Positions 7,864 through 15,866 of a DNA stretch of 21,758 nt are shown here, piece after piece. A program made the position numbers and the translations under genes. Numbering within the stretch: position 1 is the first letter of the stretch; each line of letters begins with the position of its first letter. Source of the stretch: Prochlorococcus sp. AG-686-P16 (lineage in GTDB: Bacteria > Cyanobacteriota > Cyanobacteriia > PCC-6307 > Cyanobiaceae); assembly GCA_003208695.1 (NCBI GenBank), contig QCVY01000008.1, forward strand, positions 1 to 21,758, given 5' to 3'. The notes beneath the pieces were generated by a model. The model was not told where the DNA came from, did not search any database, and saw only the letters and a list, made by a program, of their open reading frames with translations.

Positions 7864-8765
7864 CCATCAATGAAAAAATTTTTTCGAATAAAGACCTTAA
7901 AATATCAGATTGGGAGTTGGACTTTTATTCAAGGCCAATTATCGAAAAAAATGGTAAAAAAAGATGGGAATTAATTATTTCATCTTCAAAAAACTTTGAA
8001 ACAGAGAAAATATTTTTGTGGAATAAAATATGTCCTGCAAATGAAGTTAATTCAATATGGCTTACAAAAGCTTTAAATGAAGCTCTGAATGATGCCGAAA
8101 GAAAAGGTTGGGCAAAGCCATTAAAAATAAGATTTTGGAGAGCATCAATGAAATCAATAATCAAGAAATCTATTGAGAATATAGGGATTGAGGCTCTAGT
8201 TAGCAGAAGGACTTACGAATTATTTGACAGAATCGAATTTCTCGAAAAAGAGATTTACCCTCTCGAGAGTGGATATGTAAGAGGAGTATTAGCTCCAACA
8301 TTTACTTCTAATATTCTTAATAATCCTAACCCTTTGCCTGAGGCTGTAAGAGGTGATGCATTAACAATCTCGGAAATATCTATAGAGGAATTAAAACTAG
8401 CTCAAAATTGGCCTATTGAATTTGGAGATATTTTCCCAATCCAGAATTCAATAAAAAATGAGAACTTAGTACCTGGCCTTAGACTTTTTAGTAAAGACAG
8501 ATCACTTGCTCTTGCCGCTTGGTTTAGTAGTTTAGAGCCGGTTAAGTTATTAATAAAACAGAACCAACTTATACTTGAAGCCTCAGAGGACGATAAGTGG
8601 TTAGTAACTGATTTACAAGAAAAAGATGCAAAGGAATTAAATGATAAATTCACTCAAACTAAAAAAGATTCTTGTGGTTATCAGTTTATATCCATACAAT
8701 CAACTCCATTTGTTGAAAAATTTGCAGGTTTTTGGATTTTAAAAGACGTTGAATTAATTTCATAA
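7860..8765 (+). CDS. Tab2/Atab2-family RNA-binding protein
   Basis: A 301-residue protein of the family found only in oxygenic phototrophs. The diagnostic opening Trp-Glu-Leu-Asp-Phe-Tyr-Ser-Arg-Pro (near residue 18) followed by Lys-Arg-Trp-Glu-Leu-Ile-Ile is present, as are a central Pro-Leu-Pro-Glu-Ala-Val-Arg-Gly-Asp and a C-terminal Phe-Trp-Ile-Leu. Family knowledge: algal Tab2 and plant ATAB2 bind the psaB leader and activate photosystem translation. The cyanobacterial homologue is assumed to have a related role. Its start overlaps the S1-domain gene's stop by 4 bases, suggesting the two RNA-binding proteins are made in fixed ratio and may act on the same messages (inference). Confidence 0.88.
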   Translation: MTINEKIFSNKDLKISDWELDFYSRPIIEKNGKKRWELIISSSKNFETEKIFLWNKICPANEVNSIWLTKALNEALNDAERKGWAKPLKIRFWRASMKSIIKKSIENIGIEALVSRRTYELFDRIEFLEKEIYPLESGYVRGVLAPTFTSNILNNPNPLPEAVRGDALTISEISIEELKLAQNWPIEFGDIFPIQNSIKNENLVPGLRLFSKDRSLALAAWFSSLEPVKLLIKQNQLILEASEDDKWLVTDLQEKDAKELNDKFTQTKKDSCGYQFISIQSTPFVEKFAGFWILKDVELIS

Positions 8766-8775
8766 AGCCAATATC

Positions 8776-9558
8776 ATGTCTTTTAGCCAAAAATGTTTTC
8801 AAGAAAATGAGTTGGCGATAAAAGACAAAAAATTAAAATATTATTTATCTCCTACTCTTCTTGAAAATAACTTTAAACATGGTTTTTTTACTAAAACGAG
8901 TTCTAAAATTAATCTATCACTTATATCAAATCATCTTAAGTTAAACAATAAGAATTGCGTTCTAAGTCAAATACACAGCAATAAAATAGTTTTTGGAACA
9001 AAGACTCAAGAGAAAGAAAGAGTAGAGGCTGATGGAATAGTTTGTGATAAACAAAATCAAAATTTATGGATATACACCGCAGATTGTATGCCTATTTTAT
9101 TTGCTGATAAGAAGAAAAGACTTGTTGCTGCAATACATTGTGGAAGAAAGGGGTTAGAAAACAAAATAATAAAAAAACTTCTCAAAATCTTTTATGATAA
9201 TGGATGTTCGAAAGAAGATATGCTTGTCGCAATAGGCCCATCAATATCAAAAAAAAATTATCAAATAGATAACAAAACCTTTCAAGATTTTCATAAAAAA
9301 GTTACTTCTAAAGAATCAATTTCATTTTCAGATTCTATGGAGATATCATTAAATTCAAAAGAGTCAGTAAAATTACAAAAAAACGATTCAATTCCTTTAA
9401 ATCTAAAAAAGTACGCGCATATTGAACTTTTAAAAGAAAATATATCCAATACAAATATTGATATATCTAACTTATGCACATATGAATCAAATCATATCTT
9501 TTATTCTTGGAGAAGATCTAAAACATATTTACGGCAATGGAATTTTATAAGTTCTTAG
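8776..9558 (+). CDS. YfiH/LACC1-family (multicopper-oxidase-like) purine nucleoside enzyme
   Basis: A 260-residue member of the DUF152 (YlmD/YfiH) family, once called laccase-like and now known in studied members to be zinc-dependent purine nucleoside phosphorylase/adenosine deaminase. The three expected metal ligands are His67 in Gln-Ile-His-Ser, Cys104 in Ala-Asp-Cys-Met-Pro and His121. The loop after His121, normally His-Ala-Gly-Trp-Arg-Gly, is His-Cys-Gly-Arg-Lys-Gly here, and the C-terminal Tyr-Arg-Arg segment reads Ser-Trp-Arg-Arg. The gene lies 10 bases after the Tab2-like gene and ends only 6 bases from the convergent SNase-like gene. Confidence 0.85.
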   Translation: MSFSQKCFQENELAIKDKKLKYYLSPTLLENNFKHGFFTKTSSKINLSLISNHLKLNNKNCVLSQIHSNKIVFGTKTQEKERVEADGIVCDKQNQNLWIYTADCMPILFADKKKRLVAAIHCGRKGLENKIIKKLLKIFYDNGCSKEDMLVAIGPSISKKNYQIDNKTFQDFHKKVTSKESISFSDSMEISLNSKESVKLQKNDSIPLNLKKYAHIELLKENISNTNIDISNLCTYESNHIFYSWRRSKTYLRQWNFISS

Positions 9559-9564
9559 CAAATT

Positions 9565-9918
9565 TTAATTTTGACAGGTCTCTTTTGATAAATTTTTTGC
9601 AATTAACATATCTGACATTTCTTTAGTTTCATTAATATCAAAAACCTTAGCTATTAATATATTTTCTTTGAAACCAATAGGTTTTATTTTAACTTTGCTT
9701 CCTCTCGGAAATTCTTTCTTAAGTAGATTTAAAGCGATTTGCTCATCATCATCGTTATTAATTTCTACACAAAATAATTTGATTGGAAGATCTCTATTTT
9801 GATCTCCTACTAAAATACTGCTTGAATTATTTATCTGAAGAATTTCAGCAGAATAAGTTCTAATTGGATACAAAACAATTAGAAAAACAATAATTAAAAA
9901 CAAAGTGATTTTTTTCAA
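9565..9918 (-). CDS. Exported SNase-like protein, probably without nuclease active site
   Basis: A 117-residue small protein with a clear signal peptide: Lys-Lys, a 15-residue hydrophobic core, and likely cleavage after Tyr-Ser-Ala24. The mature part (about 93 residues) resembles a staphylococcal-nuclease OB fold: Leu-Pro-Ile-Lys-Leu-Phe-Cys-Val-Glu-Ile matches the Val-Arg-Leu-Ile-Gly-Ile-Asp strand, and Leu-Leu-Lys-Lys-Glu-Phe-Pro-Arg-Gly-Ser-Lys-Val matches the helix before the last strands. The Asp-Gly-Asp-Thr and catalytic arginine positions are not visible. I infer a periplasmic or surface structural/binding role rather than DNA cleavage. It follows ilvB by 57 bases on the same strand. 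Confidence 0.65.
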   Translation of the reverse strand: MKKITLFLIIVFLIVLYPIRTYSAEILQINNSSSILVGDQNRDLPIKLFCVEINNDDDEQIALNLLKKEFPRGSKVKIKPIGFKENILIAKVFDINETKEMSDMLIAKNLSKETCQN

Positions 9919-9975
9919 TTTAAGTATCTAATTTTATTTGGTTAATAATCTTAAGTTTGTATATTTGTACAAAAA

Positions 9976-11739
9976 TCAGCTTTTACTGTTAACGTAACCT
10001 ACCATTTGCGCATTACTTTTACCTGGAGGAACCATTGGATAACAATTTTCACCTCTTCTCACTCGGACATTAATTAAGGCTGGTCCATCAAAATCTAAAG
10101 CAGATTTAAACTCATTTAATAATTGTTTCCTCTCTGAAATTAAGACCCCTTTTACTCCAAAGGATTCTGCGAGTTTAACAAAGTCGGGTTCTCCACAACT
10201 CATATCAGAGGAAGAATACCTTTCATCATAAAAGCTTTCTTGCCACTGTCTTACCATCCCCTGCCAGCGATTATTTATGATTACTAATTTTATATTTAAA
10301 CCATATTGAGATAAAGTACCTAATTCTTGTATATTCATCAAAACACTTGCATCTCCAGCTATACAGATAACTTCCTCATTAGGCATAGCAGCCTTTACTC
10401 CCATAGCTGCAGGCAATCCAAAGCCCATAGTTCCTAAACCAGCACTACTAATCCATCTTCTCGGAGCATTTCTTAGATATTGAGCAGCCCACATTTGATG
10501 TTGACCTACATCAGTTGTGATAAAGGCTGCGGGGGAAAAGTCCCTTACTTTCAAAAGAACTTCTTGAGGATAAATTTCCCCTTCTTGTGGGGGAACAAAT
10601 AAAGGATGCTTATTTTTCCAAAAATTAATTTTTTCTAGCCAATTTTTTGTATTGCAGGAGGTTTTATTTACAAAAGATTTTTCATTAATTTTTGAAAGGG
10701 CTTTAGCTACATCCGAAACAATAGCAACATCAACACGTCTATTTTTATTAACTTCTGCAGGATCTATATCAATATGAATAACCTTTGCCGATGGAGCAAA
10801 TGTATCTAATTTACCTGTAACTCTATCATCAAATCTTGCTCCTACAGCAATCAAAAGATCGCACTCCGTGACTGCAAAGTTTGCATATGCGGTTCCATGC
10901 ATTCCCAACATTCCTACCGACAAGTCATCCCTTTCGTCAAAGGCCCCTTTGCCCATTAACGTAGTCGTTACTGGAATCTGATAATTATTAGCTAGTGTTT
11001 CTACTTCTTCATGAGCACCTGAAGATATTGCTCCACCACCTACATATAACAAAGGTCTTGAAGATTCTTGAATCAATTCAATAGCATGGTTGATATCAGA
11101 TTCATTAATTTCTCCATTCCTTTTAAAACCCTTAGGAATAATATCGCCAGGTAAGATTCTTTCGTAATTAAAGAATTCTTGACCCACATCTTTTGGTATG
11201 TCAATTAAAACTGGGCCAGGTCTTCCAGAAGAAGCAATAAAAAACGCCTCTGAAACTACTTTAGCTATATCAGAAGGATCTCTTACTACCCATGAATGTT
11301 TAACAATAGGGAGTGTAATTCCAAAAATGTCAGTCTCTTGAAAAGCATCCGTTCCTATGGCAGGTCTTGGAACTTGGCCAGTAACTACTACCAATGGAAC
11401 TGAATCCATTTGAGCTGTGGCAATCCCAGTTACTAAATTCGTAGCGCCTGGACCTGAAGTTCCAAAACAAACCCCTACTTCACCTGTTGATCTGGCATAT
11501 CCATCTGCAGCATGAGATCCTCCCTGCTCATGTCTAACCATATAGTGTTTTAACCATCCATCATTTTCTGCTTTATGTACCGCATCATAAATAGGGAGTA
11601 TGGCGCCGCCTGGATATCCGAATATGACTTTTACACCATGTACTTTTAGTGAATCCATAAGCGCTTCAGCACCTGTGATCCATATAGGGTAATTTTTTTC
11701 TGAATCACCTTTTGATAAAGGTGTCGAAGTAAGGGTCAC
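9976..11739 (-). CDS. ilvB: Acetolactate synthase large (catalytic) subunit
   Basis: A 587-residue thiamine-diphosphate enzyme of branched-chain amino acid synthesis (2 pyruvate to acetolactate, or pyruvate plus 2-ketobutyrate). Order: the N-terminal pyrimidine domain with the cofactor-activating Glu71 in Arg-His-Glu-Gln-Gly-Gly-Ser-His; the central domain with Val-Gly-Gly-Gly-Ala-Ile and Ala-Arg-Phe-Asp-Asp-Arg-Val-Thr-Gly-Lys; and the C-terminal ThDP site Gly462-Asp463-Ala-Ser ... Asn489-Asn490-Arg-Trp-Gln-Gly-Met-Val. The full length is normal. The start is a GTG at 11739, placing about 17 residues before the first core helix. The regulatory subunit (IlvN/IlvH) is not in this window. It is separated from hemH by 132 bases and so probably has its own promoter. 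Confidence 0.97.
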   Translation of the reverse strand: MTLTSTPLSKGDSEKNYPIWITGAEALMDSLKVHGVKVIFGYPGGAILPIYDAVHKAENDGWLKHYMVRHEQGGSHAADGYARSTGEVGVCFGTSGPGATNLVTGIATAQMDSVPLVVVTGQVPRPAIGTDAFQETDIFGITLPIVKHSWVVRDPSDIAKVVSEAFFIASSGRPGPVLIDIPKDVGQEFFNYERILPGDIIPKGFKRNGEINESDINHAIELIQESSRPLLYVGGGAISSGAHEEVETLANNYQIPVTTTLMGKGAFDERDDLSVGMLGMHGTAYANFAVTECDLLIAVGARFDDRVTGKLDTFAPSAKVIHIDIDPAEVNKNRRVDVAIVSDVAKALSKINEKSFVNKTSCNTKNWLEKINFWKNKHPLFVPPQEGEIYPQEVLLKVRDFSPAAFITTDVGQHQMWAAQYLRNAPRRWISSAGLGTMGFGLPAAMGVKAAMPNEEVICIAGDASVLMNIQELGTLSQYGLNIKLVIINNRWQGMVRQWQESFYDERYSSSDMSCGEPDFVKLAESFGVKGVLISERKQLLNEFKSALDFDGPALINVRVRRGENCYPMVPPGKSNAQMVGYVNSKS

Positions 11740-11871
11740 TAAAGAAAATAAATCTATTTAAATATTAAACTTAATTAAATAATTTTGCCCATTTTATAAA
11801 CGTAATGTCAGAAATTACTTGGAAATAAATAGCCCTTGATGTAGTTTTAATTTTTTTAAGTAATATATAAT

Positions 11872-13047
11872 TTATAAAATACCTAATTTATGAAGAGGTC
11901 CAGAACCTGAGATAAGTTCAATGAAAAGTACAAGGAAAACTATCATTGCAACCCTTCCGTTCCAAACTTCTGAGCTATTATTCCAACCCCATTGCCATTT
12001 TTCTTGAGGATAAAGTTTAACTTTCTCAGGCAACTCAGAAGCTTTCTCTATATTAACTATTGGTCCTTCTAGGCTAGAAATAACTAGATCACTTAGACCC
12101 TCAATAAAAGTAGGGTGTGTATTTAAGGCTTTTACCCTTCTGAAATTAACAATGCCTGCTTTCTCTGCAATTTCTTTATATTCAATATCAATTTCCTGTA
12201 AAGTTTCAATATGTTCTCCTACGAAACTTATTGGGACTACGATTAAATCATTTACCTTAGCCTTACCAAGATCGGTCAAAACTTCTTCTGTGTATGGTTT
12301 TAACCATTCAACAGGGCCAACTCTGCTTTGATAAGAAAGGGTGTAAGAGTTAGTATGACCTAAATATTTTTCAAGTTCATCAATAATTAGTAATGAACAG
12401 TCTTCAATTTGTTCTTTATATGGATCTCCTGCTTCCTCTACATAACTTTTCGGAACTCCATGAGCTGTAAAAAAGATATGTGCATTATCAGGCGATTCAC
12501 AAAGTGCAATTTGTTCCGAAATTAGTTCAACCATAGATTTTAAGTAACCTGATTGACTAAACCAACTTCTTATACATCTCATTGGTATTTTTTGGAACTC
12601 AGAATCAGAGTCTCGTAATTTTTTTAATTCTCTAAAGCTCGAACCACTTGTACTTATAGAAAAATGTGGATACAAAGGCAATACGACAATTTGATCTACC
12701 CCATCTGATTTCATATCAGCTATTGCTGATTCTGTGAAAGGATGCCAATATCTCATCGCAATATAAGTAGTTACATTTAAACCTTTATCTCTTAATTTAC
12801 TTTGCAATTCTCTAGCTTGTTGTTCCGTAATCCTTCTTATGGGAGATCCACCACCTATTGATAGATAAGCCTGTTGTGAGGTAGTACTTCTAAGTGTACT
12901 TATTAACCATGCTAAAGGTTTCTGAAATAAAGGTACTGGAAGTCTAATTATTTCAGGATCAGAAAACAAATTATATAGAAATGGCCCCACATCTGAAATC
13001 CTTTCAGGACCCCCAAGATTCATTAATAAGACGCCTACTTTTTCCAT
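11872..13047 (-). CDS. hemH: Ferrochelatase with C-terminal chlorophyll-binding (CAB-like) helix
   Basis: A 391-residue enzyme inserting Fe2+ into protoporphyrin IX. The core (about 1-320) shows Leu-Leu-Met-Asn-Leu-Gly-Gly-Pro at the start, Gly-Gly-Gly-Ser-Pro at 65-69, the catalytic His196 in Thr-Ala-His-Gly-Val-Pro, and Gln-Ser-Arg-Val-Gly-Pro. After a linker (about 325-350), residues ~351-391 form a single membrane helix with Glu360-x-x-Asn363-Gly-Arg365, the LHC/Hlip chlorophyll-binding signature. This two-domain form is specific to cyanobacteria and plastids. The tail anchors the enzyme at the thylakoid and ties heme synthesis to chlorophyll status. It diverges from the recombinase gene with a 65-base gap. 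Confidence 0.97.
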   Translation of the reverse strand: MEKVGVLLMNLGGPERISDVGPFLYNLFSDPEIIRLPVPLFQKPLAWLISTLRSTTSQQAYLSIGGGSPIRRITEQQARELQSKLRDKGLNVTTYIAMRYWHPFTESAIADMKSDGVDQIVVLPLYPHFSISTSGSSFRELKKLRDSDSEFQKIPMRCIRSWFSQSGYLKSMVELISEQIALCESPDNAHIFFTAHGVPKSYVEEAGDPYKEQIEDCSLLIIDELEKYLGHTNSYTLSYQSRVGPVEWLKPYTEEVLTDLGKAKVNDLIVVPISFVGEHIETLQEIDIEYKEIAEKAGIVNFRRVKALNTHPTFIEGLSDLVISSLEGPIVNIEKASELPEKVKLYPQEKWQWGWNNSSEVWNGRVAMIVFLVLFIELISGSGPLHKLGIL

Positions 13048-13112
13048 TTAAATTGTATGGAGATTGAAAATAAACATTAGAAACGTCATTATAAAAACAA
13101 TTATATAAGTTA

Positions 13113-14291
13113 ATGAACGTAATTCAGGAAATTAATAATGTCAATGATAAATTTGCTACTGAAGGAGGCAAGCTAAGAATTGAAAAAAGAGGGGAGAAAT
13201 TAAACATTAGAGGTTCACTACCTTCAAAAAATAATCAAAATAACTTTACGGATCAAAGAATATCTCTTGGACTCAAAGCGGATTTAAATGGCGTAGAAGA
13301 AGCTAAGAAAAAATTACAATTGATAACTTTACAATTAGAGTTAAATCAATTTGATTGGATCAATTGGGTAAAGACTTCGGATAAAAAGATAATAAAAGAA
13401 GAATTTGAATTTTTAACCAGACTTAATGATTTTGAGAAATATTTTTTTAGGGAGAATAAAAACGAATATTTAACAAGCACTAGAAAAACAACTTGGAGAA
13501 GCTCTTATAAGCCCTACCTTAAGAGAATGATATCCATCCAAAATAATGCGAATACTGAAAATTTAGATAATATTTTTATAACCACATTAAAAACTTATAA
13601 AGAAGGGAGTAGAAGCAGAAAACAATGTGCAACTTCTCTAAGTGTTTTGGCAAAATTTTTAGAACATAAACTTCCTGAAGATTGGAAATCAATGGCTAAA
13701 GGATATGGTCTAAATAAAGCAAGCTTTAGGGATCTTCCTACTGATGAGTACATAGAAAATCTATGGGTCCAGATCCCAAACAAATCATGGAAATATGTTT
13801 TCGGTCTTATGGCTACATATGGGTTAAGAAATCATGAAGTATTTTTTTGTGACTTAAGCTCCTTAACCAATTATGGAGACAAAATTATTAGAGTTTTGCC
13901 TACTACTAAAACAGGGGAACATCAGGTTTGGCCATTTCATCCTAAATGGATAGAAAAATTTGAACTTTGCGAATTAGGCAAAGATCCAGAATTACTTCCA
14001 AAAATTAATAGAGATCTTAGAGTTACAACTTTGCAAAATATTGGAAAAAAAATAACTGATCAATTTAAACGTTATTCGCTAAAAATAAAACCTTATGACC
14101 TAAGACATGCATGGGCAGTTAGGACGATTTTCTATGATCTGCCTGATACAGTTGCAGCAAGAATGATGGGACATTCCGTTAGCCTACATACTCAAACCTA
14201 CCATCACTGGATTACAAAACGGGATCAACAACAAGCTGTTAATAATGCACTTTCAAAATATAAGAAACATGAAGTATTTAAGTCACTATAA
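13113..14291 (+). CDS. Tyrosine recombinase / phage-type integrase
   Basis: A 392-residue site-specific recombinase. The N-terminal half (about 1-210) holds an arm-type AT-rich DNA-binding region and a SAM-like core-binding helical part. The catalytic domain has Arg239 (Tyr-Gly-Leu-Arg-Asn-His-Glu), Lys266 (Thr-Lys-Thr-Gly), the second arginine Arg331 in Tyr328-Asp-Leu-Arg-His, His354 (Met-Met-Gly-His) and the nucleophile Tyr363 nine residues later. In the His-x-x-Arg box the first residue is Tyr328, a substitution seen in some active recombinases. It is followed 20 bases later by cobO on the same strand. No tRNA or att-like direct repeats are visible near it, and composition matches its neighbours, so it looks like a resident core gene rather than part of a recent island (inference). 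Confidence 0.88.
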   Translation: MNVIQEINNVNDKFATEGGKLRIEKRGEKLNIRGSLPSKNNQNNFTDQRISLGLKADLNGVEEAKKKLQLITLQLELNQFDWINWVKTSDKKIIKEEFEFLTRLNDFEKYFFRENKNEYLTSTRKTTWRSSYKPYLKRMISIQNNANTENLDNIFITTLKTYKEGSRSRKQCATSLSVLAKFLEHKLPEDWKSMAKGYGLNKASFRDLPTDEYIENLWVQIPNKSWKYVFGLMATYGLRNHEVFFCDLSSLTNYGDKIIRVLPTTKTGEHQVWPFHPKWIEKFELCELGKDPELLPKINRDLRVTTLQNIGKKITDQFKRYSLKIKPYDLRHAWAVRTIFYDLPDTVAARMMGHSVSLHTQTYHHWITKRDQQQAVNNALSKYKKHEVFKSL

Positions 14292-14311
14292 TTTTAGATA
14301 AAAGTTATTTT

Positions 14312-15007
14312 ATGGATGATGAGTCACAACCCTCTTCAAGAAAGATAACCAGTCTTGATATTCAGGCTAAAGAACTTGGGATAGGAGGTAATTCTTCTCC
14401 TGAAACTGATGAGAGTCTCTATAAAAAAAGAATGCAAAAAAGGAAAGAAGTTCAATCAAAGAGATTAAAAGTAAGGAAAACAAAAAAAGGTTTATTAATT
14501 GTTTTTACTGGGAATGGGAAAGGTAAAACAACTGCCTCATTAGGAATGGCGTTAAGAACTATTGGACATGGACATAAAGTGGCAATTATTCAATTTATTA
14601 AAGGTGGTTGGACTACTGGTGAAGAAAAAGCTCTTAAAAATTTATCATCAAATATTTCATGGCATGCATTAGGAGAGGGATTTACTTGGGAAACACAAGA
14701 TAGAGTGAGGGATGAAGAATTAGTTAAAGAAGCTTGGCAAATAGCTAAAAAATTCATAAAAGATGAATCATATAAACTTATAATCCTTGATGAAATAAAT
14801 ATCGCAACCAAACTTGGATATCTTTCTCCAGAAGAAATAATTACGTTTATAAAAAGTCTGGATAATAGAAAAAATCACATAGTTTTAACTGGTAGAGGAG
14901 CTTCCGAATCAATCATTAATCAAGCTGATCTGGTAACAGAGATGAAATTAATTAAGCATCCTTTTAAGGAGCAAGGAATAAAAGCTCAAGCATGTGTAGA
15001 GTTTTAG
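14312..15007 (+). CDS. cobO: Cob(I)yrinic acid a,c-diamide adenosyltransferase
   Basis: A 231-residue CobO/BtuR enzyme that transfers the 5'-deoxyadenosyl group of ATP to cob(I)alamin precursors in (pseudo)cobalamin synthesis. The P-loop Gly67-Asn-Gly-Lys-Gly-Lys-Thr-Thr74 is reversed-type as expected for the family. It is followed by Gln-Phe-Ile-Lys-Gly-Gly-Trp, Trp-Glu-Thr-Gln-Asp, and the Walker-B-like Leu-Asp-Glu-Ile-Asn with Leu-Gly-Tyr-Leu. A charged ~60-residue leader precedes the P-loop, about 30 residues longer than the compact E. coli enzyme. It lies 20 bases after the recombinase and ends in a hairpin that starts at its own stop codon. Confidence 0.93.
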   Translation: MDDESQPSSRKITSLDIQAKELGIGGNSSPETDESLYKKRMQKRKEVQSKRLKVRKTKKGLLIVFTGNGKGKTTASLGMALRTIGHGHKVAIIQFIKGGWTTGEEKALKNLSSNISWHALGEGFTWETQDRVRDEELVKEAWQIAKKFIKDESYKLIILDEINIATKLGYLSPEEIITFIKSLDNRKNHIVLTGRGASESIINQADLVTEMKLIKHPFKEQGIKAQACVEF

Positions 15008-15042
15008 ATTTTCAGAAAAATCTTATTTATTATTCTGTTTTC
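15006..15042 (+). terminator. Candidate intrinsic terminator after cobO
   Basis: Perfect 7-bp stem AGATTTT / AAAATCT (15006-15012 with 15017-15023) around a CAGA loop, beginning inside the cobO stop codon. It is followed by a T-rich run (TATTTATTATTCTGTTTT). The stem is AT-rich, so it is weak on its own, but position and trailing T-tract fit rho-independent termination before pyrH. Confidence 0.5.
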
Positions 15043-15134
15043 GATTGAGAATTGTTTAAAGACGCAAGCATTATCATCCTAAAAAAGAAATTCTGTATAT
15101 TTACTTGCTAAGGTCTTAAAAGTATGATTATTGA

Positions 15135-15839
15135 ATGACTTACAAAAGAGTACTTTTAAAGCTTAGTGGTGAAGCACTAATGGGAGATAAACCGTACGGT
15201 ATAGATCCAGCTATAGTTCAATCAATAGCTGAAGATGTTGAGAGGGTAATCGCAAATAAAGTTCAACTCGCAATAGTTGTTGGGGGTGGCAATATATTTA
15301 GAGGACTAAAAGGTTCTGCTGATGGAATGGACAGAGCTACAGCTGATTATGTCGGAATGTTAGCCACAGTAATGAATGCTATTTCACTTCAAGATGGATT
15401 AGAGAGAGTTGGGGTTGAAACCAGAGTACAGACAGCGATAGAAATGCAAGAAATTGCTGAACCTTATATTAGAAGAAGAGCCATGAGACATTTAGAGAAA
15501 GGAAGAGTTGTAGTATTTGGAGGTGGTTGTGGAAATCCATTTTTCACTACAGATACTACTGCTGCTTTGAGAGCCGCAGAAATAAATGCTGAAGTTGTCA
15601 TGAAGGCTACAAAAGTTGACGGAGTTTATGATCGTGATCCCAATAAATTTAGAGAAGCAAAAAAGTACTCTTCTCTCACTTACCAACAAGTTCTAAGTGA
15701 TGAAATCGCGGTAATGGACAGCACTGCTATTGCTCTATGCAAAGATAATAATATTCCAATTATGGTTTTTGATATTTTCAAAAAAGGGAATATCTCCAGA
15801 GCTGTTGCAGGAGAGTCTATAGGCTCTTTAATAAGTTAA
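15135..15839 (+). CDS. pyrH: UMP kinase
   Basis: A 234-residue bacterial UMP kinase of the amino-acid-kinase fold (UMP + ATP to UDP + ADP), a homohexamer in the cytoplasm. Signature segments are Lys-Leu-Ser-Gly-Glu-Ala-Leu-Met at 9-16, Val-Val-Gly-Gly-Gly-Asn-Ile-Phe-Arg-Gly around 48-57, Asp71-Tyr-Val-Gly-Met-Leu-Ala-Thr-Val-Met-Asn (UMP binding), and Phe-Thr-Thr-Asp-Thr-Thr-Ala-Ala-Leu-Arg-Ala. It lies 127 bases after cobO, past a probable terminator, so it likely starts a new transcript with frr, 27 bases downstream. The pyrH-frr order is widely conserved. Confidence 0.97.
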   Translation: MTYKRVLLKLSGEALMGDKPYGIDPAIVQSIAEDVERVIANKVQLAIVVGGGNIFRGLKGSADGMDRATADYVGMLATVMNAISLQDGLERVGVETRVQTAIEMQEIAEPYIRRRAMRHLEKGRVVVFGGGCGNPFFTTDTTAALRAAEINAEVVMKATKVDGVYDRDPNKFREAKKYSSLTYQQVLSDEIAVMDSTAIALCKDNNIPIMVFDIFKKGNISRAVAGESIGSLIS

Positions 15840-15866
15840 AACTTTTTAAAGTTAATTATTTTAATT

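Noticed and set aside
13048..13112. Attachment site or tRNA next to the recombinase
   Set aside because: The 65-base gap to hemH and the 20-base gap to cobO contain no tRNA fold and no repeat pair that I can find.
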